This document shows positions 36,564-48,360 of a DNA stretch of 64,000 bases, piece after piece. The notes under the pieces are model-generated. The model saw only the letters and a program-made list of their open reading frames with translations. It did not search any database and had not been told where the DNA came from. Position numbers and translations under genes: made by a program. Origin of the DNA: Periconia sp. R9002 (lineage: Eukaryota; Ascomycota; Dothideomycetes; Pleosporales; Periconiaceae); assembly GCA_023627715.1 (NCBI GenBank), contig JAMAHW010000045.1:1-64000 (forward strand). Reading direction: 5' to 3'. Positions within the stretch are counted from its first letter, which is position 1, and each line of letters opens with the position of its first letter.

Positions 36564-37195
36564 ATGTCTACACCTATCCACTCTACCGGCCGCGGTGGTG
36601 AGTTCCAGCCTGACACGGAACGCGAATAATACTGATGAGCAACACAGGCGCTGGTAACATCGGTCCCGACACTACCGTGTATGATATGTCCTTCTCGAGC
36701 GAAGCACACAGGCTTCTGACCATGTCACAGCTATAGCGATGGCGGCATTGTTCGCGAGGGTTACGAAGGCCAGGGCGAAGGTGACTACTCCACCGGCGTA
36801 TGCAGACCCTCTGATCCATAGATTCCCCTCCATATCTGATCATGTCACAGCGCGGCGGTGCGGGCAACATTTCCAAATCTCCACTGGTAAAGGCTCAGGA
36901 TGAAGCGCAGCCTCGTCGCTCGCAGGACTACATCCCCGAACAGTCGCTTCGCGCTGAACACCAGGAGAACTTCCATACCGGGGTGGGTCACAACATCTAT
37001 CGCTCGATATCACAATACTGACTCCGGTCGCAGCGTGGCGGAGAAGGAAACGTCCACAAGGAGAAATACGGAGGGCACAGCCACTCGCCTGATCGCAAAG
37101 GGTTCGGCGAGAAGGTCAAGCACGCGCTTCATCTGGACAAGGACAAGGACAAGAAACATGAACCCTCTCCTCTTGCTACCGAGAACAAGGATTAG
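36564..37195 (+). CDS. PAR32/DUF3602-like small protein
   Basis: Five short exons (36564-36597, 36648-36678, 36731-36797, 36851-36982, 37034-37195) give 141 residues. The protein has repeats of the word GRGGAGNI: GRGGAGNIGPD at residue 10, GRGGAGNISKSP near 45 and GRGGEGNVHKEK near 88. This is the hallmark of the DUF3602 family, which includes yeast Par32. Par32 acts below TORC1 and Npr1 and inhibits ammonium permeases, but whether this protein does so is unknown. The C-terminus is very basic (KVKHALHLDKDKDKKHE). Three introns fall right at or inside the repeat word, so the repeats look like exon-bounded modules. No single long frame exists, and only the full five-exon reading restores the repeats. 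Confidence 0.82.
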
Positions 37196-37551
37196 ACAGT
37201 GCGCGTCGATTTAAGATACCCCAAATGCAGGTGGACAGTAATGGAAGATAGAGGATGGTTTGGCGCATGGATGGACATGGGCATACACGGGAGAGATCTT
37301 AGCCATTTCTTAATCGCGTAGCTCGTGAATATAAGCTTTCCAAGATATCAAACTCCGAGTACAGAGCCGTCTGTCATCATCATGCCCATCCTCAATTGCC
37401 TTGCGCTTTGGAGACGGATGATTAGTGCGGGGTTTGAGGGGGGCCAACGTGGGGCAGCTTCCCCATCGCGTCATCCCAACCCCAATCGCAACTTTTTTTT
37501 TTCTCGAGCATACCCAACTTAACCCTTAAACTCTCCCAAAAAGACACAAAC
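37196..37551. promoter_or_regulatory. Intergenic, promoter of methylthioribulose-phosphate dehydratase
   Basis: About 350 bases lie between two co-oriented genes. A T-run precedes the leader near 37493. No distinct binding site is recognised. Confidence 0.45.
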
Positions 37552-38562
37552 ATGGCATCCAACACCTCTGATGCTGATGCACTCGTGCAGTCGTCCGACC
37601 CTCACCACCCGGCGAACCATATCTGCACGCTATGCGCCAGTTTCTACAATCTGGGCTGGGTACGTCTCTCTGTTGACAAACGAAGATGAGATGCACATTT
37701 CGCGCAATTCACGATATGAAGAAATGTAGGAAACACTGACTTGTGTGCAGGTCACAGGCACCGGCGGCGGAACGAGTATCAAGCACGAAGACAAAATTTA
37801 CATTGCTCCAAGCGGAGTTCAAAAGGAGCTCATGAAGCCAACTGACATGTTCGTTATGGACTTTACGACGAAGGAATATCTACGGCGACCCCAGGTTCGT
37901 GCCTCCCATTCAACCTCTCATTTCCCCTGGCTGATGATATCTCCCCCGATTGCTAGGTTCACAAACCATCCGCCTGCACACCTCTCTTCCTCGCAGCCTT
38001 TACGCGCGGCGCCGGCTGCTGTATCCACACGCACTCGCAATGGGCAGTCCTCGTCACGCTACTCGTCGAACGCGATTTCGGTACCGATGCCTGCTTCGAG
38101 ATTGAGTGCATTGAGCAGATTAAGGGCATACCGAAGGGGCGGGGAAAGGTGGGGAATTTGGGATATTTTGATACGTTGAGGATTCCGATTATCGAGAATA
38201 CCGCACAGTACGTTTTTGAAACTCACCTTGCTCAATCTTCTATGTAAATGGAGATACAATGTGGATCTGGTGAATAGACTCCGCTGACACCATCCCACAG
38301 CGAGGAAGATCTGACATCGAGCCTGGAAGAAGCCATGGAAAAGTACCCAGACACATACGCCGTTCTGGTCAGGAGACACGGCATGTAAGTCCTACCTCCC
38401 CCCCCCCGCCCAAACTCCCCCAAACACCTAACGCAAAAAAATAGATACGTATGGGGCGACAACGTCCACAAAGCGAAGACGCAATGCGAGAGCATCGACT
38501 ACATCCTCCAACTCGCCGTCGAGATGAAGAAACTCGGCCTACCCTGGACGAAGCCGAAATAA
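37552..38562 (+). CDS. MDE1: Methylthioribulose-1-phosphate dehydratase
   Basis: Five exons (37552-37659, 37751-37894, 37957-38207, 38301-38384, 38445-38562) encode 234 residues, the usual length. It is a class II aldolase-fold zinc enzyme of the methionine salvage pathway in the cytosol. It dehydrates 5-methylthioribulose 1-phosphate to 2,3-diketo-5-methylthiopentyl 1-phosphate. Visible signatures are the N-terminal [13 protein letters not shown] and the [11 protein letters not shown] loop. The zinc ligands appear as CIHTHSQW (His108, His110) and the later VLVRRHGIYVWG (His194). Acidic residues in [18 protein letters not shown] supply the likely catalytic base. Short GT-AG introns separate complete conserved blocks. 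The symbol follows the yeast name; mtnB is the bacterial equivalent. Confidence 0.95.
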
Positions 38563-39473
38563 ACCCCCCTCACCTTCTTCGTAGATTAAACCAAGCCTAC
38601 CTATTTTCCATTTCCCATCTCATTTCGTACCTCTCACACATACATATATATATACCCCGGGGAAAAAAAATCCTCAGCCCTAAATCCACACCTTGCCCGT
38701 CTAAGATCCAAATAAACACCATCATCAAAACAAGCCTCACAACATCAAACTAGCTTTATGAAGCCTCCCTTAATTTAGCTTTTTGCTGACTGACATGTGG
38801 AGACCATTGCTACATCCCTCTACTAATCCACTTGATCATGTACATAACCAAGCTACCTAGCTACTTAATCAACAAAGCTGACGCCATCCCCCCAGGAAAA
38901 AACCCCAACATCACCAAACAGCGAACGTGCCGATATCACTAAACAGCGGACCAGTACACCCCGATTCCTATCAGCACCAACCCATCATCATCATCCCATG
39001 CAACTTTTACCTATATCCCAATTCTCACCGCCTACCTACTACCACCGCCCTTTCTGAAGTACATCCACACACACTAGCCTCCCTTTAGGTAATACCTAAT
39101 CCGAAAAGGGTAAGAGAAGTTCTCGTTATTTTGTGGGGTAGTAGGGATGAGTGAAGTAGTATTACTCTGCTTGTATGCTTTTGTTGATAATGGGCGGTCG
39201 GTGTGCGAAGTGATTGGCATGTGAGGATGAGGAGTATCTAATGTGGTGCAACGTGGGGCGCTCTCAGCTATGATGAAGGGGGGAGTGAGCAGGACGAGGG
39301 GATGATGGGTGTATATAAATATGATGTCTGTATGCGAGAGCTCGTGGTGAGGAAGGTCAGAGCATTCTCCACGCGGCTGTCGAACAAAAAAAAAGTTGCA
39401 ACCTAAATAAACAAAGTTCGACATCGCAATTCTTGTTCAACACAACAACCACCCTTTCGTTGGCCTCCAGAAA
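38563..39473. other. Intergenic, 3' end and hydrolase promoter
   Basis: AT- and CT-rich DNA has an AATAAA-like signal near 38710. The last 60 bases before 39474 are an A/C-rich leader. No gene is supported. Confidence 0.5.
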
Positions 39474-40885
39474 ATGGCAAACCCCAAACCCTTGAGCGAA
39501 GCCACCAAAGCCGATCTCCGCGGCTACATAGAAACCTACACCGCAGGCGACACGCCCAAACTACCCGGCGTCCTGACCCAAATCATCGACACAAACTCCA
39601 ACGAGCTCTTCTCGTACGCATCCGCAGCCTCGTGCACACAGCAACCCATCTCACCGACCGAGACTCTGATAATTACGCACTCGGTCAGCAAAGTCATTGG
39701 CGCCATTGCGTTCCTGCAGCTCGTTGACCAAGGGTTGGTGAATCTCGATGACGCACGCATCATCGACGAAAAGTTGCCGGAGCTTGCGAGTAAGAAGATT
39801 TTGAAGGGGGTGAAGGAATTGGAGAACGGCGAGAAGGAATGGGTGTTTGAGGATCGAAAGGCGGATATTACCCCACGGATGCTAATGAACCATTCGTGGG
39901 GAGGTGGCCACTCGTATTTCAGCGGCTTGCTTGCTAGTTATCTGAATCGTCCCGAGCGGGGAGTGACGCAGCTGGAATGCAGTGAAGGGAATGACTGGTG
40001 GTCGACGATCCAGGATACGCCGCTGCTGTATCAGCCTGGGACCGAGGCGCGATACTCGCACGGTCCGAACTGGATTGCAGTGCTTCATGAGCGCATTACG
40101 GGGAAGAGCCTCGATAGGTACATGCACGAAAATATGTTCCAGAAGATGGGGTTGCAGAAGATAGGGTTTGAAGGACAATATGGAGGAGAAGTAGCGGCGA
40201 AGAAACCCGGAGACACTAAGGGGAAGCTCTGGCGTCACACAATTCCGCACGAAGGCAAGTTTGTGCTGTTTCCCGGATTCCCGAATACCTGGCTGGATAA
40301 AGTAGAGAGGCCTGATGCGTTCCCCGCTGGGAAGCACCACTGGTTTCCATCGGATACGGGCATTGTAGCCACCGTAGCTGATATTGCGCGGCTCATGTCA
40401 ATCCTCACCTCGCATAATGCTGGCGTAGACCCGGTCACCGGCAATAGAATTCTAAGTGCAGAGGCAGTGAAAGAGATTACCAGCCCGCAGTTGCCTGAGA
40501 GCATCAGGAAGACTGGTAGATATCTCTTCTCGGACAGTCTTCCCCATATGGTCTGCCCGCTGAACTTGGAGGCGGACCACAACGATCCTGGAGGGAGCTT
40601 CGGCCTGTGCGGCAACGTCCAAGCAAAGGACCGGGTGCTGAAGAGTGGGAAAAGCGGTCGAAGTAAAGGGTCTTTCTATTGGTAAGTAGTACACCGTGAT
40701 AGGATATGGTACAGTACTGATCAAACCACAGGTACGGGGTGACGAACGCTGAGTATTGGGTGGATAGCGAGAAGGGACTCATTGTGGTCATGTCGGCAAA
40801 CTGCTGGCCTTGGAACCTTGATAGGTGGTTGGAGTTGGTGAGTGGCGTGGAGGAGAGACTCTATGCTTCCCAAGAGGAGGCTTGA
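39474..40885 (+). CDS. Serine beta-lactamase-like hydrolase (class C / esterase type)
   Basis: Two exons (39474-40681 and 40732-40885) give 453 residues. The SxxK catalytic motif is SVSK at residues 70-73, and the Tyr-Ser motif is YSHGPN with Tyr194, as in class C beta-lactamases and their esterase relatives. The C-terminal part has KGSFYWYGV across the intron, then WVDSEKGLIVVMSANCWPW, in the place of the HxG/KTG block. No signal peptide is seen, so a cytosolic enzyme is likely. Fungal proteins of this fold act on esters, amides or lactones, for example some esterases and polyketide transesterases; the substrate is unknown. No biosynthetic cluster adjoins it. Confidence 0.88.
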
Positions 40886-40965
40886 GCGTATAGTAAAGAT
40901 TTCAGATGAGTAATTTACTCGGATAAATGTTTCCCGACACATCATCATCCTCTTCGCCACCCTCC

Positions 40966-41983
40966 TCATTGCTCGCTCTCTGTCCGTGCTTTCTTGTTCC
41001 GCTTCATCTGCCTCTTGGATATCTTCTCTTCTCCCGACTGACCCGTCGGCGTCCCCTCGGCGCTCTGAGTTGCCTTTCGCTTTTGATCCTTGGGCTGCGC
41101 CTTGTCCTTCTTCTGGTCCTTTTGCTGCTCTTCACCTGGCGGGGGTTTCTCGCCGCCGTAGATGACGTCGACAATACCCTTGAAGCTTTCCCTTTTCAAT
41201 CTTGCATGTTCTACAACGCTTCTAGCCTGTGTAGTTAGAGCTTCTTTCCCTCGTTCCGTGCCGAGGCCCCATACAGAAGCCAAGTTGATGATGTCGCCTG
41301 GTGCTCGTGCTGCGAGGACAGTCTTTGCTTCCGAGCTGATGATCAAACCACGGCCTCTACTCACACGGATAAGTTGTGTAGCATTGCCGATGAGATTCCG
41401 CTTAGCAATGGAATCGCCCAGCACGGCCTGTCCGTAACAAAGTTCGATTTTGATGCCTTTAGAGATGGCGTGACCGAGCATGGGGAATTTGAAGTGCGTG
41501 CCAAACTTTTGGGTCAGATCCAGTGAAATGATGTCGACATCCAGGGAGAAGCATGCTGATTGAAGAGTCTTTTCATCTGTGGGCCTGGCTGCTATCAGGT
41601 CGTAATGTTGCTGGAGTTGGGGGATACGAAAGTTGGAAGCCGAATCGGTCAGGAAGATGTTGCAGCGACGAAGAATGCGCATACGTGGTGGAACCGGGAA
41701 AGGCAGAGTGCTGGGAATGGGAGGTGTCTGGAAAATTCAGAAAAATCCAAGGATGAAGTATTATTTCCTGACTTACCAAATCAGAGGGCAATCGTCCCGT
41801 GTACGTGTGGGTGAGAGCAACCACATCGTATCCTACTGAATCGGGTTAGCATGAGAATACACAGAAGCTGCTGCAAACGACAACGACTGCAAAAGTTGAC
41901 TGCATACATTCATCAAGAAAGGCTATTGTGCGTTGCAGCTCATTCGACTCCTTTGACCAAGGAACGTTCAGATCGTAAAACAT
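40966..41983 (-). CDS. RPP1: Ribonuclease P/MRP protein subunit RPP1 (p30)
   Basis: Three exons (41983-41908, 41835-41777, 41727-40966) give 298 residues. The protein starts MFYDLNVPWSKESNELQ and continues GYDVVALTHTYTG, then RMRILRRCNIFLTD, the typical p30 (PHP/TIM-barrel-like) fold. DVDIISLDLTQKFGTHFKFP and GLIISSEAK follow. The C-terminal 60 residues are a Lys/Gln-rich disordered tail (RQMKRNKKARTESEQ). It is part of nuclear RNase P and RNase MRP, which process tRNA precursors and rRNA. Splice sites were placed to keep the frame: using the nearer TAG acceptor in intron 1 would create a stop, so the CAG at 41836 is used. It is divergent from CK2 alpha. Confidence 0.9.
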
Positions 41984-42476
41984 GGCGAGAGTAGGTGGAG
42001 GTGAGTAATCGATGTGTGCTTGTTGTACAGGTATCTCGGCCGCGATCCAACGTACAAGGGCGGCCGCCGAATTTTACGTCATCACGTGACACTCGCCAAC
42101 CACCGCATCCTTGAACGGATCGCTCAAGACATTGCACACAAACCGTCGAGGTACACAGCCGGTGCAAATCCAAATTCTAAACCACGACCGCCAGACTCGC
42201 ATCCCGCATCCGCCCGTCGCTGTGGAGGTGTAAGGAACTGGGCCTGGCTTTGCGTCTGCCATAACAAGGCAACTGCAGCCCGTTCCTGTTGCTGGCGTGC
42301 TTGTGCTCGTCCTAGCATTCCTTGCCGTTTCCCTCCACCTCCGCCAGACCCCGCTATCAACTAATCACCACTACCAACAACGCCTCATCCCCATCACTCT
42401 TCCTCCTCCACCTGCCGACTTCCTTCGCTGGACCCTCCCCGTCTCCCACGATTCTGCTATTCGCTACCCAATAAAT
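41984..42476. promoter_or_regulatory. Divergent promoter, RPP1 / CK2 alpha
   Basis: About 490 bases lie between the two start codons. A TCACGTGA word near 42081 is a candidate bHLH site. The CK2 side carries a long C-rich leader. No TATA box is clear. Confidence 0.55.
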
Positions 42477-43714
42477 ATGGCGCTCAACAGCGCTGGCGGC
42501 GCCACCAGCGTTGCCCGCGTTTACGCCGACGTCAATGCCAACATGCCCCGCTCGTACTGGGACTACGACAGCGTCAACATCTCCTGGGGCGTGCTGGAGA
42601 ACTACGAGGTGGTGCGCAAGATTGGCCGCGGAAAGTACTCGGAGGTGTTTGAGGGCATCAACGTTGTCAACTACCAAAAATGCGTCATCAAGGTGCTCAA
42701 GCCTGTTAAGAAGAAGAAGATAAAGCGCGAAATCAAGATTTTGCAGAATCTGTCGGGCGGCCCCAACATCGTGTCGCTACTCGATGTCGTGCGCGACAAC
42801 CAGGTTAGTGACGGCTCCGACTGGGTTGGCGATTGGGTACCTTGCTCCTTTGGCTATCCCCCGTCATGCGCGGCCCATGCTGATGTTTGATTGTGCTAGA
42901 GCAAGACGCCCTCACTCATCTTCGAGGCGGTTAACAACACAGACTTTCGCACCCTGTACCCTAAGTTCACCGACTACGACGTTCGCTTCTACATCTCAGA
43001 GCTTCTGAAGGCCCTCGATTTCTGCCATAGCAAGGGCATCATGCACCGCGATGTAAAGCCCCACAACGTCATGATTGATCACGAGAAGCGCAAGGTACGT
43101 TGGAGTCACGATATTGCACACCTGCCCGCCTTCTAACAAGAACAGCTTCGGTTGATTGATTGGGGCCTGGCCGAATTCTACCACGCTGGGACAGAGTATA
43201 ACGTGCGCGTCGCGTCTCGCTATTTCAAAGGCCCCGAGTTGCTCGTCGATTTCCAAGAATATGACTACTCCCTCGACATGTGGTCGCTCGGAGCCATGTT
43301 CGCGTCCATGATCTTCCGGCGCGAACCCTTCTTCCACGGCAACAGCAACTCAGACCAGCTGGTGAAGATTGCCAAGGTGCTCGGGACCGAGGACCTCTTT
43401 GACTATCTCGACAAATACGATATCGAGCTTGATGCTCAGTATGACGACATTCTGTCACGGTATCCCAAGAAGCCGTGGCACTCTTTCATCAACGCTGACA
43501 ACCAGCGTTTTGTGAGCAATGATGCCATTGACTTTTTGGATAAGCTGCTACGCTACGATCACCAGGTGAGGCTTACCCACTTCGCCTGCTCTGCAGCAGA
43601 AACTAATCGACACAGGAACGATTGACGGCCAAGGAGGCTCAGGCACATGCTTACTTTGCACCGGTTCGCCAGGCAGCTGCGCAAAACAATAGTGCCAGCA
43701 CGTCCCATTCATGA
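42477..43714 (+). CDS. Casein kinase II subunit alpha
   Basis: Four exons (42477-42803, 42900-43094, 43146-43565, 43616-43714) encode 346 residues, all in phase 0. Kinase landmarks are the glycine loop [12 protein letters not shown] (residues 49-60), the ATP lysine K72 in CVIKVLKP and the basic cluster KKKKIKRE. The catalytic loop is HRDVKPHN (His158-Asp160), and DWG (179-181) replaces DFG, a hallmark of CK2 alpha. The [17 protein letters not shown] activation segment is also present. CK2 is a constitutive Ser/Thr kinase acting in nucleus and cytosol with beta regulatory subunits. An in-frame upstream stretch from 42297 has no ATG before this one and is leader. Confidence 0.95.
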
Positions 43715-44199
43715 AAGATACCCATTTAGATAGCTAATTAAAGGGCAAGAGGGTATAGGGGCAAGAAGCGAGAGCCGAGAGGCGCGTAAAGGGCTCGCCC
43801 CTCCAAGCGGATGCACTTGGGAGATTGGAAAGAGAGGGAACCAGGCATGGGCATGTCATGACTGGAAGCGCAATGGCGCAGGCATTTATCTCCACGTAAA
43901 GCATGACTCAGGCATCATACATGTAGTCGTCGGGTATCGACGGGCACTCTACTGCAGATGTATATTTTTTCTAGGTGAAGAATACGATTGGCGATGGCAT
44001 TCGACCGAGTTGTCTGCCTTTTGCAGATAGTCAATCCATCATGACTGTTCAATGTGTGACTGTTTGATTGAACTGTGAAGTATACTCAAAGATATTGTGG
44101 TGTAGTGGTGAAGAGTGGATATGACTGGTCAGCTGCCCGTGGCAACAAAAAAGCCCTAGCGCGTTCCGCACCCACTGAGCCTGTCGACTCACTGCATTC
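43715..44199. promoter_or_regulatory. Intergenic, promoter of VAS1
   Basis: About 480 bases, with the CK2 alpha 3' region first and then the VAS1 promoter. No other gene and no distinctive motif are seen. Confidence 0.5.
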
Positions 44200-47100
44200 A
44201 TGAGACCCCGCGTGCCCCTCCCGCGCTCTTATAGAGCTCCTGCACGCTGGGCTTTTTTTCTACATCCTCCTCTTCACCCCACAATCCAATTGCGTCCCCG
44301 TCCCCTCTCCCGCAGACTCCTTTCCACCTCACAGTCAAAAGCGCACACGACGCCCACCATGGCGCTCAACGCCTCGAGCCACAACATCACCGGCGACCGC
44401 ACGACCCCAAACACGGCTGCACCCCCAGCCGTCGGCGAAGACAGTGCCAAAGAGATTCTTGAGCACGCGAACAAGGAAGCTACGGGACAATCGGCGCCTG
44501 GCGTTGACGGCGGCGAGAAGAATGTCGAGAAGAAGGTGAAGACTGAGAAGGAGCTCGAGAAGGAGCGCAAAAAGGCAGAAAAGGACGCAAAGTTCAAGGC
44601 AAAGAAGGCTGCTCAGGCTGCTGCCAAAGGGGGAGCTGAAGCAGGGCCTGCAAAGGAGAAGAAAAAGGCAAAGGCTGAGAAGGAGGTGCTGCCTGAATAC
44701 GTCGAGGAGACTCCCAAGGGCGAAAAGAAAATCCTCAAGAGCCTGGACGATAAGGAGAGGACGGCATACGTTCCCAAGGTCGTCGAGAGCGCATGGTACG
44801 ACTGGTGGGAGAAGGAAGGTTTCTTCAAGCCCGAGTACAACTCCCCAGACTTCGAGAACGGCAAGGTCAGTCCAAAGGGCACCTTTGTCATCCCGATTCC
44901 ACCTCCCAATGTCACCGGTCAGTTGCACTGTGGGCACGCTCTCGCCACAACCCTCCAGGACGTTTTGATCCGATGGTATAGGCAGAGGGGCTACACAACG
45001 CTGTTTCTCCCTGGCTGCGATCATGCCGGCATTGCGACACAGAGTGTTGTTGAAAAGATGTTGGCGCGCCGGGAAAACAAGACACGGTATGATCTCGGGC
45101 GGCCTGCTTTCATCGAGCGGACACATGAGTGGAAAGAGGAATACCACCAGTCCATCACCAGGGTCCTGAAGCGTATGGGCGGCAGTTTTGACTGGACCCG
45201 GGAGGCTTTCACCATGGACCAGAACCTGTCCGCCGCTGTCTCAGAGACTTTTGTCCGACTGCACGAAGACGGTCTCATTTACCGTTCTAATCGCCTCGTT
45301 CACTGGTGCACAAAACTAAATACGGCACTATCGAATTTAGAGGTCGATAATAAGGAGCTGACGGGCAGGACTCTCCTCGACGTTCCCGGGTATGACAGGA
45401 AGGTCGAATTCGGCGTCCTAACCTACTTCAAGTACCCAATTGAGGGAACTGATGAGCACATTGAGATTGCAACTACACGTCCCGAAACCATGCTTGGTGA
45501 TACCGGTATCGCCGTGCACCCTGCCGACGAGCGGTACAAACATCTCATCGGAAAGAAGGCAAAGCACCCCTTTGTTGACCGCAGTTTGATCATTGTCGGC
45601 GACGACGAGCTAGTCGATATGGAATTCGGTACGGGAGCGGTCAAGATCACCCCCGCCCACGACTTCAACGATTTCAGGACTGGCCAGAAGCACAACCTCG
45701 AATTCATAAACATCCTGACCGATGACGGCCTACTCAACGAGAACGCTGGCGAATTCCAGGGCCAGAAGCGCTTCGACGCTAGGTATAGCGTTGTTGCCAA
45801 GCTCAAGGAACTTGGGCTTTATACCAAGACGGAAGATAACCCGATGAAGGTCCCCATCTGCTCTCGGTCCTCGGATGTCATCGAGCCCATCATGAAGCCT
45901 CAGTGGTGGATGAAGATGGAAGGCATGGCCAAGGAAGCTCTCAAAGTCGTCGAGAACGGTGACCTCAAGATTCGCCCAGACAACTCGGAAAAGATCTACA
46001 AGCACTGGATGAACAATATCCAGGATTGGTGTCTGTCGAGACAGCTTTGGTGGGGACACCAAATCCCAGCATACTTTGTTACGCTAGAAGGAGGGTCGGA
46101 AGGGCTCTCTGAAGACGAGTTGTGGGTCACAGGGCGGACAGAGGAGCACGCGAGGGAAAAGGCCGAGAAGAAATTCCCTGGCAAGACCTTCACGCTGAAG
46201 CGAGACGAGGATGTCCTCGATACTTGGTTTTCCTCTGGTCTATGGCCCTTTTCGACGCTGGGCTGGCCCAACGACACCGCCGACCTCCGCAATCTATTCC
46301 CTACCTCTGTTCTTGAGACTGGATGGGATATTCTGTTCTTCTGGGTCGCCAGGATGATCATGTTCTCTGTCTACCTCACTGGCAAAGTTCCCTTCCACGA
46401 GGTCTACTGCCACTCGCTTATTCGCGACAGCGAAGGCCGCAAGATGAGCAAATCGCTCGGCAACGTCATTGATCCCGTCGATATCATGCAGGGTATTACG
46501 TTGAAGGAGCTGAACGACAAGCTCAAGGCGGGCAACCTGGATCCCAAGGAGCTTAAGAAGGCGGAACAGTACCAAAAGACTGCCTTCCCTCAGGGTATTC
46601 CGGAGTGTGGTGCCGATGCGCTGCGCATGGCTTTGGTCGGCTACACAACCGGAGGCGGCGATATCGCATTCGACGTCAACGTCATCCACGGATACAGGCG
46701 TTTCTGCAACAAGATCTATCAAGCTACCAAATTCTCGCTCGGTCGACTTGGCAATTTCACGCCCCGTGCGACCGTCACCAAGTCTGGAAAGGAGACGCTA
46801 CCCGAACGATGGATCCTGCACAAGCTTTCGACGAGTGCGAAGAAGATCAACGAGCACCTGGAGAAGCGTGAGTTTTCACTGTCCACGCAGGTCGCCTACA
46901 AATACTTTTATGGCTTCCTCTGCGATACCTATATCGAGAACTCTAAAGCCATCTTCGACGAAGGTACCGAAGAGGAGAAGGAGAGCGCCAAACAGACTCT
47001 TTACACTGCCATTGAGGGAGGTCTCCTTCTCATCCACCCCTACATGCCCTTCTTGACCGAGGAGCTCTGGCAGCGTTTGCCCAGGAGGGAAAACGACAAG

Positions 47101-47658
47101 ACACCTTCGATCACCGTCGCAGCCTACCCCAAATTCCGCGAAGACTTTGTCGACAACGCGGCCGAGGCAGAATACGAGCTCCTCGTCGGCTGCTCAGAAG
47201 GCCTCCGCTCCCTCACCAGCGAATACGCCATCAAGGAGTCCGGCTCGACCTATATCCAGGCTTCCACCGAAACGGCTCACAAGGTCCTGTCTGCGTCCAC
47301 ATCCCTCCCTTCGCTCCGCTCTTTGGCCGGCAAGAGCGTCTCGTCCATCCAGATCCTGTCTCCCAGCGACCCGGCACCCACCGGCTGCGCCGTCTACACC
47401 GTCGGCACATCCGCTACGGCGTATCTCGACGTCAAGGGCCGCATCGACATCGACAAGGAGATCCGCAAAGCGCAGGATCGCCTCAAGAAGGCCAACGAAA
47501 CGGTCGAGAAGCAGAAGAAGATCATGGACGATGAGTGGGAGGCCAAGGTCAGCGAGGTGGTCAAGGAGCAGGAGAAGGAGAAGCTCAAGGGCGCCCAGCT
47601 CGATGGGGCGAATTGGCAGAAGAGCTTGGAGCAGTTTGAGCGGTTGAAGATTTCGTAG
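44200..47658 (+). CDS. VAS1: Valyl-tRNA synthetase, probably dual-targeted
   Basis: A single exon gives 1152 residues. The class I signatures are [15 protein letters not shown] (the HIGH motif as His243-Cys-Gly-His) and KMSKS at about residue 748. The valine editing domain has [12 protein letters not shown] and the [12 protein letters not shown] block, and [15 protein letters not shown] is typical of ValRS. The C-terminal 80 residues form the basic coiled-coil arm ([15 protein letters not shown]). A Lys/Glu/Ala-rich stretch precedes the core. The first 53 residues, up to the second ATG at 44359, are Arg-rich with no acidic residue, like a mitochondrial presequence. The first ATG has a weak context (T at -3), while the second is strong (CACCATGG). 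In yeast one VAS1 gene makes mitochondrial and cytosolic enzymes from two starts, and the same is inferred here. Confidence 0.95.
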   Translation: MRPRVPLPRSYRAPARWAFFLHPPLHPTIQLRPRPLSRRLLSTSQSKAHTTPTMALNASSHNITGDRTTPNTAAPPAVGEDSAKEILEHANKEATGQSAPGVDGGEKNVEKKVKTEKELEKERKKAEKDAKFKAKKAAQAAAKGGAEAGPAKEKKKAKAEKEVLPEYVEETPKGEKKILKSLDDKERTAYVPKVVESAWYDWWEKEGFFKPEYNSPDFENGKVSPKGTFVIPIPPPNVTGQLHCGHALATTLQDVLIRWYRQRGYTTLFLPGCDHAGIATQSVVEKMLARRENKTRYDLGRPAFIERTHEWKEEYHQSITRVLKRMGGSFDWTREAFTMDQNLSAAVSETFVRLHEDGLIYRSNRLVHWCTKLNTALSNLEVDNKELTGRTLLDVPGYDRKVEFGVLTYFKYPIEGTDEHIEIATTRPETMLGDTGIAVHPADERYKHLIGKKAKHPFVDRSLIIVGDDELVDMEFGTGAVKITPAHDFNDFRTGQKHNLEFINILTDDGLLNENAGEFQGQKRFDARYSVVAKLKELGLYTKTEDNPMKVPICSRSSDVIEPIMKPQWWMKMEGMAKEALKVVENGDLKIRPDNSEKIYKHWMNNIQDWCLSRQLWWGHQIPAYFVTLEGGSEGLSEDELWVTGRTEEHAREKAEKKFPGKTFTLKRDEDVLDTWFSSGLWPFSTLGWPNDTADLRNLFPTSVLETGWDILFFWVARMIMFSVYLTGKVPFHEVYCHSLIRDSEGRKMSKSLGNVIDPVDIMQGITLKELNDKLKAGNLDPKELKKAEQYQKTAFPQGIPECGADALRMALVGYTTGGGDIAFDVNVIHGYRRFCNKIYQATKFSLGRLGNFTPRATVTKSGKETLPERWILHKLSTSAKKINEHLEKREFSLSTQVAYKYFYGFLCDTYIENSKAIFDEGTEEEKESAKQTLYTAIEGGLLLIHPYMPFLTEELWQRLPRRENDKTPSITVAAYPKFREDFVDNAAEAEYELLVGCSEGLRSLTSEYAIKESGSTYIQASTETAHKVLSASTSLPSLRSLAGKSVSSIQILSPSDPAPTGCAVYTVGTSATAYLDVKGRIDIDKEIRKAQDRLKKANETVEKQKKIMDDEWEAKVSEVVKEQEKEKLKGAQLDGANWQKSLEQFERLKIS

Positions 47659-48027
47659 TAGCTTTTAAAAAGATGTGGCGGTTTGTAGATCGTTTCTGGC
47701 TTTGTATGTATTAGAATATGGGATTCATTAAAGAATGCTTTTTTCGTATTCTCGCCTTCCTCTCTCTGTCTCTCTCTTGACGCCAACCCCCAGCAAACAC
47801 TCCCCCGCCTATTCATCCATACTCACTTCAGCCACACAAATCCTCCACAATCCTATTATCCTTTGTACACAACTTTTCTTCCCGACACAATAACGACGAT
47901 TCTCATCGTCGTCGTCGTCGTCGTCGTTCATATCCCGAAAATGTAAACATGATGTGGATGTGGATGTTAGGTCCAATGTCTTGTGGAGGTCTTGCTTCTG
48001 CCAAACATGGATGTTAACAGCGGTGTC

Positions 48028-48360
48028 TTTTAGAACACACACCACTCTTCCACCGAACATGTACTCTGTTGATAGCACGTTTTAGAACACGCACACTCTT
48101 CCACCGAACATTGTCTGTTCTGCAGTAGCTTTTAAAACACGCACACACTTCCACCGAACATGATTGTGTGCACGTGTGTGTTTGAGGACAGACACCACGT
48201 GCACTGAACATGACCGCGAATTGCAATGGGTATGAGTTTTAGCACACACCTTTCCACCGACATGACCGTGTTCATGTATGGGTTTTAGAACACACACACA
48301 CACACACCCCTACGTCTACCGAACATGTTGTTTCGGATTTCGTTTTTTAGATCGCACGCT
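48028..48360. repeat. Nested short repeat inside the array
   Basis: A subunit of about 50-60 bases is repeated about six or seven times. On the given strand it reads TTTTAGAACACAC, then a CA-rich part, then CTTCCACCGAACATG. It is the box found once or twice in each larger unit, amplified here at the array's left end. A run of (CA)n lies inside the copy at 48290-48307. Confidence 0.8.

Noticed and set aside
44335..45147. 270-codon minus-strand frame
   Set aside because: It is antisense to the conserved N-terminal part of valyl-tRNA synthetase.
48014..48226. Minus-strand frame with repeated RWKS and VLK words
   Set aside because: It arises from translating the nested minisatellite; the phase differs between copies and neighbouring units do not keep it.
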